DNA from: Littorina saxatilis
Taxonomy: Eukaryota; Mollusca; Gastropoda; Littorinimorpha; Littorinidae
Assembly (NCBI RefSeq): GCF_037325665.1
Contig: NC_090252.1
Span: forward strand, 52,844,158-52,908,157
Length of the DNA: 64,000 bases
Reading direction: 5' to 3'
Every line of letters starts with the position of its first letter. Within the stretch, counting starts at the first letter, position 1. The notes under the pieces are model-generated. The model was given only the letters and a program-made list of their open reading frames with translations, was not told the DNA's origin and searched no databases. This document shows positions 45,557 through 55,777 of the stretch, in pieces. The position numbers and the translations under genes are program-made.

Positions 45557-45724
45557 TGCTGTGAGCATTTGTCTGTTGTATGTGTTTGTTTGCGTAATTT
45601 TTTGACTGTGCACTGCGCTGCGCTGCGAACAAAAATGTGGTTCTTTGTATTTTATGCAAGCATGTAAATGTGCTCTTTGGTGAGTATTTTCCTTTTCATC
45701 TGAGACAAATTGTATTAGTTGCAT

Positions 45725-45824
45725 CGTGTTGTGTTTTTGATTGAACTTGTAAACTGAACTTGTAAAGCGCTTCGAGCTGTGGAGAAGCGCTATATAAATG
45801 TCCATTATTATTATTATTATTATT
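45725..45824 (+). repeat. LINE/SINE 3' tail
   Basis: TTGTAAAGCGCTTCGAGCTG and GCGCTATATAAATGTCCATT followed by (ATT)n form the conserved 3' end also seen after the L2-like LINE at 60830-60905. Confidence 0.65.
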
Positions 45825-45828
45825 TAAG

Positions 45829-45973
45829 TTATTGAGACATCCCAGTGCACTAAGGGATTTATAGAGCAAATCAAGAAAATTCATTATTGAACGAAGCGCA
45901 TAGCGCTGAGTTCAATAATTATTTTCGAGATTTGCTCTATAAATCCCTTAGTGCACTGGGATTGTTTCAATAA
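45829..45973. mobile_element. 145-bp foldback element
   Basis: The arms TTATTGAGACATCCCAGTGC and TGCACTGGGATTGTTTCAATAA begin a near-perfect inverted repeat of about 60 bp per arm (CACTAAGGGATTTATAGAGC and complement). The centre carries GCGCATAGCGC. The whole would form a long hairpin. Confidence 0.85.
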
Positions 45974-45975
45974 CG

Positions 45976-47650
45976 ATATTGTCAGTACCGCCATAGAAAC
46001 AAGAAGATTCCAAACGCACATTTTGCTACGCGCATTTGAATAGGAATAACTGTGTGGTCAGGTCGTGTACAGTAAGATGATCTACTTTTGTGTGGGGTGT
46101 CTCAAGTGTGTCGTGCTTTCGTCGCACGCATTTTAATTTATGTTGGTAAATTCCAGTGTTGCGTTAAGCTGAACAGTGATGATCTCTCAGAGAGACCTCA
46201 TTTGAACTCGGAGAAAGGACTGTGCTCTTCATTATTTGCGATTCGAAACCTCCAGTCGAGCTTCGACGGATTGACTGTGCGGAGTGACTCCCCTTGAATT
46301 GACTCGAAGGACTCGACGGTTAGCACATTTTCAAAATAAATGTGGCATATTTCTCGTGTTGTATCTTCACTCATCGGGGAGTCTGATACTAAATATGAAC
46401 GGTAAGAATGCTCTGAACCCTACACGTATTATATCCCCGTCGTTATTTCGTTCACATTTGCCCAACATGTAACTTTGCTGAGCGGGGTTTATGTCGTCTG
46501 CTAGGCTGAACCACTGCAGTCTGCACTGAGTCTGCACGCATGAGGCAGGCTGGTAATAAGTCTTATATGATAAGAACGTTCTGAACCCTACACGTTTTCG
46601 ATTACGATTGTTCTTGCCTTGAAATAATAATTAGGAAACCATTCATTTACTGAACTGATGCAGTCGTATTTCAGTGTAGTCTGCTACGTATGACAGAGTC
46701 GATCGAGTCAGTCTTCCAAACTGGTCTAGCTGGTACGTTATCGGAATAACACTTGTGTTTTCTGTTAGCCGCTGGGAATTGTATACTAACTCATCATTTG
46801 GTAATGTGGATGATAAGCTACATGCCACTAACACGGCATATGAGAAGAATCTATGCAAGTCCATGTCAGCGAAAATGAGATGAAACATAGCGGCTTCTGT
46901 TTTTAGATCAGTGGCACTGTGGCACAGGCACAAGCAATCTGTCAGAAAAAAACCCACTTCTGGTTTAATTGAGATGCAGGGAATCTATGGTCATTTGGTA
47001 TTGTGGAGAATATAAGCTACATGTCATTAATTAATTCTGAGGATGAGAGTGCAGTCTCGCTTCAGCAAAGGGCGTAAGAATACGCTCTGTGGAAAAATCA
47101 GCGCACTCCAAGAGTGCGCTAACAGTTTTAGCGCATCGTCATTAGCCAATCAACTGGTTCTCATCAGTCATGTGACACCAGTACTTACTGACAATTATAT
47201 TATTAATTATATACAAAACATGTAAGAACTTATAAGGCCTATCTGAGTATGCGTTGAATACGACCGCAAGATGTAAAGAGGCGAAAAGAATCAATATTCT
47301 TGTGATTATAAAAAGAGTGTTCTGTTGAATGTTTCGTTTGGTTTAAAATTAAACGTTTCGTAAAAAAAAACATGACGAAAAAACAAAACTTCCAGCCAAA
47401 AACTGAGAAAATGTATTTGAGGGGAGGCAACTAGCTTGCTGTGAATGAGAAGGCATCTCACAGCGGTTGTTGCCCTTGTCCTTAAACTCGTGCTTTCTAA
47501 TGTAAGTGCGTCGGTAATACGTTTGTTGTTTTCTGCAGTAAAATACGGGGGGAGGGGGGGGGGGGGGGGGGTCTGCAGTAAAATACGTTTTTTCTTCTTC
47601 AGTAAAATACGGGGTTTTCTGCAGGAAAAAGCGAACGGAATGTCCTAAAG
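45976..47650. other. Unassigned sequence
   Basis: Short internal echoes only: CTCTGAACCCTACACG near 46411 and 46569, ATAAGCTACATG near 46813 and 47012, and TGCAGTAAAATACGGGG three times near 47537-47615. No exon, LTR or TIR is recognised. Confidence 0.4.
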
Positions 47651-47724
47651 ACTAGAATGCAAAGGAAAACGTAATGCAGACAAACAGACAGACAGAGACA
47701 CAGAACGAGAGAGAGGTGATCATG

Positions 47725-47795
<71 letters not shown>

Positions 47796-47810
47796 GTGAT
47801 GATGATGGAG
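47725..47810. repeat. (GAT)n microsatellite
   Basis: About 28 GAT units with one GGT. Confidence 0.95.
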
Positions 47811-48000
47811 CTTTATTTCACAAGGAGAGAATGGTTTAAGACTACGCCTTTTCTTACAAACTGTACTTACGTCTTGTACCACATTGCAATACATGATGAA
47901 CAAGTAGAACAAACAGGGGAAACAAGCAAACAAACAAGCACAAATAAATTCAATGACAAATTGAGCAAGTAAACTAAACAAACACAAATAACAGAGAGAT

Positions 48001-48107
48001 GGGGGGGGGGGGGGGGGAGAGACAGACAGAGAGAGATGATTAGGCAGAAAGACAGGGCCAGGGAGAGACAGAGTCAGAGAACCAGAGAAAGAGAAGCAGA
48101 GAGAAAA

Positions 48108-48190
<83 letters not shown>
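48001..48190. repeat. Poly-G, GA-rich and (CA)n low complexity
   Basis: G17 at 48002-48018, then GACAGA/GAGA-rich text and about 75 bp of CA. Confidence 0.95.
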
Positions 48191-48227
48191 CACACACACC
48201 AGATCAGTTAAGTACGCATAGAGAAAA

Positions 48228-48566
48228 ATGTTTGGGACAGAGTTAATCGGCGACGAAATGTTTGAAGAGGTGTGTCTTGTGGTTGGTTTTGAAAGAGGGA
48301 AGCGACTGACTGTTTCGAACATTGTAGGGCAGTTCATTCCAGATGATGGGACCAACGTGGGAAAAACTGCGGAAGCCATGTTGCTTACGTTTGTTCCGGA
48401 CAACTTTGAAGCGCAGGTCCACACGCACACTAGGTCGACGTAACTGAATGTTTTGATTTGTATAAAATAGAATGTCCGATAAAATAACGTGTCTTGTTGT
48501 TGATTTTTTGTGTTTTGGGAAAGTAGGCAGTCTGTCTATATGTTTAAGATTCATTATCTTTTTCAT
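48228..48566 (-). pseudogene. C-terminal fragment of a non-LTR retrotransposon reverse transcriptase
   Basis: On the minus strand the frame ends GFRSFSHVGPIIWNELPYNV followed by RNSQSLPSFKTNHKTHLF. This is the G.RSFS..GP..WN.LP...R...SL..FK...KTHLF tail shared by L2/CR1-type LINEs. It is severely 5'-truncated, and no tail repeat is resolvable next to the microsatellite. Confidence 0.7.
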
Positions 48567-48800
48567 CAGATGTTTCGATTAGTTTTTTCCGTCAGTCGTT
48601 CAACAGAAACTGTGTGAGAGAAATAACATTGCCATATCTATGACTGGCACACCACGGCACTGTACTAACAGAGCACCCGTTTGTGCCACTTAGCTTCTTG
48701 CCACTAATGGTACTGTATGCTTTTATAGGCCTTATAGCTACACGGACCTGTATTGTCAGTGTACAACGAAAGACATGTGTATGTGTGTGTGTGTGTGTGT

Positions 48801-49000
48801 NNNNNNNNNNNNNNNNNNNNNNNNNNNNNNNNNNNNNNNNNNNNNNNNNNNNNNNNNNNNNNNNNNNNNNNNNNNNNNNNNNNNNNNNNNNNNNNNNNNN
48901 NNNNNNNNNNNNNNNNNNNNNNNNNNNNNNNNNNNNNNNNNNNNNNNNNNNNNNNNNNNNNNNNNNNNNNNNNNNNNNNNNNNNNNNNNNNNNNNNNNNN
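48801..49000. other. Assembly gap (200 N)
   Basis: A run of N beginning inside a GT microsatellite. It ends 26 bp before LTR element 3. Confidence 0.99.
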
Positions 49001-49026
49001 AAAAGAAGGCTTGATTTGAAAAGGTC

Positions 49027-50606
49027 TGTCACGATCGGGTGACAGAGACCAAGAAAGCGTCACTCAGTGGAGTGCCTGTTCTGGGTCAATGTATGATAGA
49101 AAGCGCCTGTGCGTGATATTGGACACAGCAGAGTTTTTGCTGACAGTGCTCCCGAGCACGGATGTTTTGAAACGCACGAGCTTCACAGTGCAGGTTTCTG
49201 CTGTCATAGGGCTGACGGTTTTTTTCGCTGACAGCGCGCACGGGATTTTCAGGGATTGAGTTTCTCGTGTCTTTTTCCTGCTTGGGGAGGCAAAACTGTG
49301 TATAGCTGGACTGGTTTGGTGACAAGGTCAGTCACGTGTATTTGGCTAGGTGGTCTGTCAGAGACTCAAGGACGACACACTTGACACCCAGCGGCAGAAG
49401 GGGAAGGACCTAACACACAGTTACTAGAGTATGATGGTTTTTCACCGAGTATCATATTCGGCACTCTAGGGGAACTTCCACAAGTTATTCCTTTCCTCTG
49501 CCACGTATTTTGCTGAGGACAAGTCGTCACATTTCCTTCGTCGGCGATGGCTTTCGCATAAGGATTCGACAAGGGGTTCTGGACGTTTTGGGTCACTGTT
49601 GACGAACAGAGACTGTTCCAGGGAGGAGGCGGACTTTGCTTCCATTGAGAGTTACAATCATAGGCTTTTGAGGTAATAAATCATTATTTAACGCTGTTGA
49701 TGAGTCTGTGTTGTGGAATGAAATACTCTCTGTTGTTCTTTCCAGGTTAGCGCATAATTTACTCTCTGTGACGCTAAAATACTAATCTGTATATGGTTTT
49801 TGCAGATAGGGAGAGAAGGACGGAAAATGGCTGTTTTGTTGTTGTAAAAAGTCCATTTTGTGCAGGCCCACGTGCTCGATGAGATATTTAAAGATGACAT
49901 GTTTTAAGGTGGTGGGTGAGGGGTAGCTGACATGTTTAGTGCACCGATGCTTTCTGTTTGCAGCCTTCCTTCGTTCGTTCGTTTCGTTCGTTCGTTACGT
50001 TCCCGTAACATCGGCACGGCTGACTCTGGCGGGAACTGTTGAGGCTACGCTAACCAGGAGACCGGCTAACCAGGAGACCGGCTAACCAGCGGACCGGCTA
50101 ACCAGCGAACCGGCTAACCAGCGGACCGGCTAACCAGCGAACCGACTAACCAGCATACCGGCTAAGCAGCAGCAGCAGAGATAAAGCTAAGTGCACCATG
50201 TCGTACGCACCCCGTTGACCACCGTTGTCTTTTCGTATCTATGATTTCATTGGAGTAGTGACAACGTGGGGTGTGTGACACCTGCACGAACTAGAGCTTT
50301 TCGAACAGAACATTCTCATTTCGACTGTATTTACACGGGTTCAGCGTGTTACTATAATTTTCTACATAGTACTGGCATTTTGTCAGTGAACACTGGTTTT
50401 TTACGTGTTGAGAACGTAAAAGGAACATATTTTGAGTGAAGGCTCGAGGGAGGTGGAGAGTTTATACATAAACAGGCGTCTGAAACTTATACTTTTGTTG
50501 ACTCTATTTAATTGTATGCCTGCGAGAGTGGATCGTGGTGTGGTTAGTTAATTAGTAGTAATTAACCGGTTCATAATCACCTTGAGTGATATATTGAAAC
50601 GTGACA
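49027..50606 (+). repeat. 5' LTR of element 3
   Basis: 1580 bp. It contains a (TTCG)n-like stretch near 49970-50000 and a 16-bp minisatellite of the GGCTAACCAGCGAACC type at about 50050-50165, followed by AGCAGCAGCAG. Confidence 0.92.
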
Positions 50607-50608
50607 CG

Positions 50609-50627
50609 TGGGGGCCAAGCCGGGATT
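50609..50627 (+). other. Primer-binding site of element 3
   Basis: TGGGGGCCAAGCCGGGATTT lies two bases inside the LTR. It is partly complementary to the tRNA-Pro 3' end and identical to the site in element 2. Confidence 0.45.
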
Positions 50628-51316
50628 TACTCAGTTAATTTCTGACTGATAAAGACCCACCAATTAAGGATAACTAAGAGCAGATAATCTCGTCAGTGCT
50701 CGACTTATTTTCTGCTTGGTGCTACCCTTTTTTGTATAGTTTTGATCATATACCACACCTTAAGCGATTCACATCTTGCAGGAAATGTAAATTGTAATTT
50801 GTGAGTTATTGTATGCGCTAACTGTGATTACTTCCCTTTCCTTTGTTTGTGAATCTTTGTTGTTGTACGTTCAGAGTTTTCCGTTGCAGAGAGCTGAGCG
50901 GGGTTAGCGGATTTGTTATTCGTTTTACTCAGTTTTCTCTACATTGTTGTTTCGCATTCCGTAACAGGTTACATTTTCTACCGTCTTGTTTTACTTGGAT
51001 TTTTCTCCATATTTTGACTTTGTTGGAATTTTGGGGGGGAAGGGTCCGAGGACTTCTGTCCTAACCAAGGCTGTGGGAAACACTCTGTTTCACCGCAAAA
51101 AGCAGCCGATAAAGTAGGCCACGGCTGTGGGAAACACTTTGTTTCACCGCAGAAAGCAGCCATAAAGTAGGCTACGCGATTTGTTCTACACCGTTTGGAT
51201 TTTTCTTCTGCATTTTCCGGTTGCTGGATTTTTGTATCCACCGCTTTCATCACCGCGTGTTCTAGCTATAGCTGCGTTAGACTTACTTTGGTAATAAAGC
51301 TTTGCTAAAACTAACC

Positions 51317-54300
51317 ATGGCTACAGGGGGATCTCCTACGAGGAGAATAACTTTCGAGACTCCTGGGAGCGAGCAACCGACTGAGCGAGACGCACGCGTT
51401 AGAGCCCGAAGCGTTCTAAAACGCTTAGAAGTAGAACGGAAGGAAGAATTTGAGCGACTGACAAGAAAAGAAGAACGTGACCGACAGGACAAGAAAGACG
51501 AACTTGACAGACAAGAAAGGGAACGACAGGCTGAACGAGACAGACAGGAAAGGAAAGACGAACGTGACAGACAAGAACGGAAAGAGAAAGATGAACGAGA
51601 CAGACAAGAAAAGAAAGAGAAAGATGAACGTGACAGACAGGAAAGGGAACGACAGGCAGAACGTGACAGACAGGACAAACAGGCCGAACGCGATCACCAG
51701 CTAGAACTAGCTAGGCTACAGGCCGAGAAGGGTACGCTTACTCAGGCTAGCGCGCCGACGTTTGTTGCCGACCGTACGAGACTGCCGACGTTCGACGATG
51801 ACAAGGACGAGCTCGACGACTTTTTACGCCGGTTTGAGCGCATTGCATCTGACCAGAAGTGGGAAGAGGCCACGTGGGCTAGCCGCCTTAGCACCTGCTT
51901 GAAAGGACGCGCATTGCAGCTCTACAACGCTTTGGAGGACGACGAGGCGAGAGACTATCAGGCACTTAAGAAGGCGTTACTCCAGCGCTTTAACCTGACT
52001 GCTGAAGCCTACAGACGACGTCTGCGTAACAGCAAGAGACTGAGCGGCGAGCTGAGTCATCAGTTTGTGGCACGCCTTAACCTCTACCTGCGGCGCTGGG
52101 TGGAGATGGCCGAAAAGGACTGGACCGTCAACGACCTTGCCGACCTCATAGTCATGGAACAACTGATGTCCAGCCTGCGACCTGAGGTGGTGACCTTCGT
52201 GCAGGAGCACCAGCCCAAGACTACTCAGGAGGCAGCCGACTGGATCAGAGTGCACGAGGACGCCCAGGCGATCTCCGGCAAATCTTCAGGCTCACGGCCA
52301 GGAAAAACGGGAAATTCGGGTTCTTCAGGACCCAAGGACGGGAAGGACGATCAGGGACACAAGGGATCGAGTTCCAGAACTGACATCCAGTGTTACTACT
52401 GCAACAAGCGGGGCCACGTGAAGAAGGACTGCCACAAGAGACAGGCTGACCAGAAGGGCGTTCACTTCGTTGGCAGTGAGGAGTTCAGGGACGTCACGAG
52501 CTCATGCACCATCCCACAACTCTGCGTTCCGTGCTCCAGGAAACATTTCCAGCCCCACTGCAACGTCTACGTTAACGGAGTGAAGGGCGAAGGTCTGCGG
52601 GACACAGGGGCAGACATGATAGTGGTTCGGGCGAGTCTAGTTCCAGCTATGGCCTACACAGGAGACAGCATCAGGGTGAGAATGGCCGAGGCATCTCACG
52701 CTTACGACTTGAACACGGCAGTGATCAAGGTCGTAACCCCGTTGTTCACGGGGACCATTGTGGCCGTCGTCATGGACGATCCTCCATGCGACCTGCTCAT
52801 TGGAAACCGGGTTCAGTTTGTGGACGGCGTCACCAGGGAGGTTCCCGTTTATCGGTCTCCCGACGTCATTTCAGTGCTCACGCGGGCACAGGCGGAGCGA
52901 GAGGACAAACCTCTCAAACCCCTACCTGCTGCACGAGCTGCCCTGGGGAACGTGACCCCCGCGCTTCTCGCGAAGGCTCAGGATTCTGACCCGACCTTAG
53001 CTACTCCTCGGGAGCACGCGAAGTCGGGGAAGGTGAAGCTGAGCGGGAAGCATGGGAGGTCAAAGTTCCTCAGGGACAAGAAGTTGCTCTACCGTGAGTT
53101 CAGCAACCAAGAAGGTACATTCAAACAGGTTGTCGTGCCTCGCGAGTTTCGCGAGGGTGTCATGGCAACGGCACACGACTCGATTCTGGGAGGTCATCTT
53201 GGTACCAAGAAGACCACGGATCGTGTCTGGCGCCACTTTTACTGGCCAGGCATCTGCACGGATGTCCGACGTTTCTGTGCGTCCTGCGATAAGTGCCAGA
53301 AGGTGGTTGCCAAAGGAAGGGTGAGGAAGGTCCCCTTAGAGAAGATGCCGCTCATCGACGAACCCTTTCGTCGGGTGGCAGTGGACATCATCGGGCCCAT
53401 CTTGCCTGCGTCTGAGGACGGAAACAGATACATTTTGACCATGGTGGACTACGCTACTCGATACCCAGAGGCGATCCCTCTGAAATCGATTGAAGCCACG
53501 CGAGTAGCTGAGGCTCTGGTTACTATGTGGTCCCGGCTGGGAATTCCATCAGAGGTACTCACCGACAGAGGCACGCAGTTCACGGGAGGAGTGATGGCGG
53601 AGGCAGCACGACTGCTATCACTGGAGCAGCACTTCACCACTCCTTACCATGCTCAGTGCAACGGACTGGTGGAAAGGTTCAATGGCACCTTGAAGACCAT
53701 GCTGAGGAAACTAGCTCAGGAGAAACCACGCACGTGGGACAGGTACATCCCAGCATTGCTTTTTGCATACCGCGAGGTTCCTCAGGAGAGCTTGGGTTTT
53801 TCCCCATTTGAGTTGTTGTACGGCAGACAGGTACGCGGTCCCATGGCTATCCTGCGTCAAGCTTGGACGGACGAAGAAGCTGACGAGGAGGTGCAGACGA
53901 CAGCGACCTACATCGTAGAACTCAGGAACAGGATTGAAGAGACCTGCAAATTGGCTCAAGAGAACCTGGGAAGAGCAGCACAGCGTTACGCGCGAGGATT
54001 CGACCGCAAGGCACGGCCGCGCAGCTTCAAGATTGGAGAACGGGTGTTGCTACTTCTACCTGTCAAACACAACAAGCTACAACTGCAGTGGCAAGGACCT
54101 TTTGAGGTGACAGCGAAAGTGGGCCAAAACGACTACAGGATCGTCATGAACGGGAAAGCACGCCTGTACCACGCCAACCTGCTGCGCGCCTACATAGAGA
54201 GGACTGCCTACGGGGAAAAGGACAAAGTGACAGAAGCAGTTGCTGTCGTGATGGACGAGACAACGGAAGAACAGGGAGGAGGACGGGTACCAGTTTGTCC

Positions 54301-55765
54301 GCTGGAGGCTAGTGAGGATCTCACGGACGTGCACATCTCACCTGATCTTGGGGACGACCAGCAGGCGGACCTGCAAGAGATCCTGAAGGATGCAGCACGG
54401 GTCCTTACAGACATACCACTTCAGACGCATCTAGAGGAGTTTACCTTCGACTTGCTGGAGAAACAGCCAGTGAGGACGAAGCAGTATCCCATGCCTCATG
54501 CCCAGAAGGAGGTGGTCAGGAAGGAAATCGCCGACATGACGAAGTTGGGCGTCATCGAGCCAGCGAACTCTCCCTACAGTTCACCAATTGTGCTTGTAAA
54601 GAAGAAGGATGGACGCGTCAGGTTCTGTGTTGACTACCGGAAGCTGAACAAGATTACGGCGTTTGACGCGGAACCCATGCCTGATGTGGACTACCTCTTC
54701 AGTCACTTGGCCAAGGCCAAGTACTTTTCCAAACTGGACCTCACCAAGGGATACTGGCAAATCCCAGTTGCCGAGGAAGACCGCCCAAAGACTGCATTTA
54801 CCACTCCATTCGGCCAGTTCCAGTGGACAGTCATGCCTTTTGGTCTACAGAATGCAGGTGCCGTCTTCACTCGCATGATGAGGAAACTTTTGGAACCATT
54901 GAAGCGCGAGGACATCAGCAGTTTCATCGACGATGTGCTGATCGCGACAGAGACATGGACTGAACATCTCGACGCCCTGCGCGACGTGTTCGGAAGGTTG
55001 AAGGACGGAAATCTGGGAGCTAAACCGTCCAAGTGCTACTTGGGATTCCGGGAATTGTCTTTCCTGGGTCATGTTGTCGGCGAGGGATTGCTCGTTCCAG
55101 AGGACGACAAGATCCAGAAGATTCGGGAGGCGGAGCCACCGCGCACGAAGAAAGAAGTCAGGTCTTTCCTGGGCCTAGCCAGCTTCTATAGACGCTTCAT
55201 CCCGCACTTTGCCGAAATCGCTCTACCACTGACCAACCTTACCAAGAAACTACAACCGACCGTTGTAGTGTGGACTGAGGAATGTAGCTCCGCATTCAAC
55301 ACCCTGAAGAGGCGACTCACCAGTCAGCCTATTCTCCGACTACCAGACCTGAACAAGGACTTCGTGCTGAGGACAGACGCTTCAGGGAAGGGACTTGGGG
55401 CAGTGTTGCTTCAGGAGACAGAGGGGTTTTTGCACCCTGTTTGCTTCGCCAGCCGTAAGCTGACCTCGGCCGAGGCAGCGTATGCAACGGTTGAACGCGA
55501 GTGTCTCGCCATTGTCTGGGGCATCCAGAAGTTCGAAGCGTACCTGTACGGACGACCTTTCTGTCTGGAGACGGACCATCAACCTCTGCAATATCTTCAG
55601 GTTGCAAGGTTGGCAAACGCCAGACTTATGCGCTGGGCGTTGATTCTCCAACCGTACCAATTCACGGTACGCGTCATTCCGGGCGCCAACAATGTTGGAG
55701 CTGACTTTCTCTCTCGGGCTGTAGAGGAGAACATGACTGTGAGCGAAACCGAGGTTTCGTCTTGA
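51317..55765 (+). CDS. Gag-Pol polyprotein of LTR element 3, integrase before reverse transcriptase
   Basis: A single frame of about 1482 residues starts at ATG 51317 (ACCATGG context). Approximate positions: R/E/D/Q-rich coiled-coil repeats 35-135; capsid 145-330 with a SCAN-like segment (LADLIVMEQLMSSLRPEV); CCHC knuckle near 360; protease LRDTGAD near 430; HHCC finger near 620; DDE core from VAVDIIGPI near 690; GPY/F module WQGPFEVTAKV near 925; reverse transcriptase from about 1080 with FSKLDLTKG and FIDDVL (about 1200); RNase H with RTDASG (about 1350), ERECLAIVW and TDHQPL. No frameshift separates gag from pol. Integrase-first order is the hallmark of the Gmr1 clade. Confidence 0.92.
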   Translation: MATGGSPTRRITFETPGSEQPTERDARVRARSVLKRLEVERKEEFERLTRKEERDRQDKKDELDRQERERQAERDRQERKDERDRQERKEKDERDRQEKKEKDERDRQERERQAERDRQDKQAERDHQLELARLQAEKGTLTQASAPTFVADRTRLPTFDDDKDELDDFLRRFERIASDQKWEEATWASRLSTCLKGRALQLYNALEDDEARDYQALKKALLQRFNLTAEAYRRRLRNSKRLSGELSHQFVARLNLYLRRWVEMAEKDWTVNDLADLIVMEQLMSSLRPEVVTFVQEHQPKTTQEAADWIRVHEDAQAISGKSSGSRPGKTGNSGSSGPKDGKDDQGHKGSSSRTDIQCYYCNKRGHVKKDCHKRQADQKGVHFVGSEEFRDVTSSCTIPQLCVPCSRKHFQPHCNVYVNGVKGEGLRDTGADMIVVRASLVPAMAYTGDSIRVRMAEASHAYDLNTAVIKVVTPLFTGTIVAVVMDDPPCDLLIGNRVQFVDGVTREVPVYRSPDVISVLTRAQAEREDKPLKPLPAARAALGNVTPALLAKAQDSDPTLATPREHAKSGKVKLSGKHGRSKFLRDKKLLYREFSNQEGTFKQVVVPREFREGVMATAHDSILGGHLGTKKTTDRVWRHFYWPGICTDVRRFCASCDKCQKVVAKGRVRKVPLEKMPLIDEPFRRVAVDIIGPILPASEDGNRYILTMVDYATRYPEAIPLKSIEATRVAEALVTMWSRLGIPSEVLTDRGTQFTGGVMAEAARLLSLEQHFTTPYHAQCNGLVERFNGTLKTMLRKLAQEKPRTWDRYIPALLFAYREVPQESLGFSPFELLYGRQVRGPMAILRQAWTDEEADEEVQTTATYIVELRNRIEETCKLAQENLGRAAQRYARGFDRKARPRSFKIGERVLLLLPVKHNKLQLQWQGPFEVTAKVGQNDYRIVMNGKARLYHANLLRAYIERTAYGEKDKVTEAVAVVMDETTEEQGGGRVPVCPLEASEDLTDVHISPDLGDDQQADLQEILKDAARVLTDIPLQTHLEEFTFDLLEKQPVRTKQYPMPHAQKEVVRKEIADMTKLGVIEPANSPYSSPIVLVKKKDGRVRFCVDYRKLNKITAFDAEPMPDVDYLFSHLAKAKYFSKLDLTKGYWQIPVAEEDRPKTAFTTPFGQFQWTVMPFGLQNAGAVFTRMMRKLLEPLKREDISSFIDDVLIATETWTEHLDALRDVFGRLKDGNLGAKPSKCYLGFRELSFLGHVVGEGLLVPEDDKIQKIREAEPPRTKKEVRSFLGLASFYRRFIPHFAEIALPLTNLTKKLQPTVVVWTEECSSAFNTLKRRLTSQPILRLPDLNKDFVLRTDASGKGLGAVLLQETEGFLHPVCFASRKLTSAEAAYATVERECLAIVWGIQKFEAYLYGRPFCLETDHQPLQYLQVARLANARLMRWALILQPYQFTVRVIPGANNVGADFLSRAVEENMTVSETEVSS

Positions 55766-55777
55766 AGAGGGGAGGTG

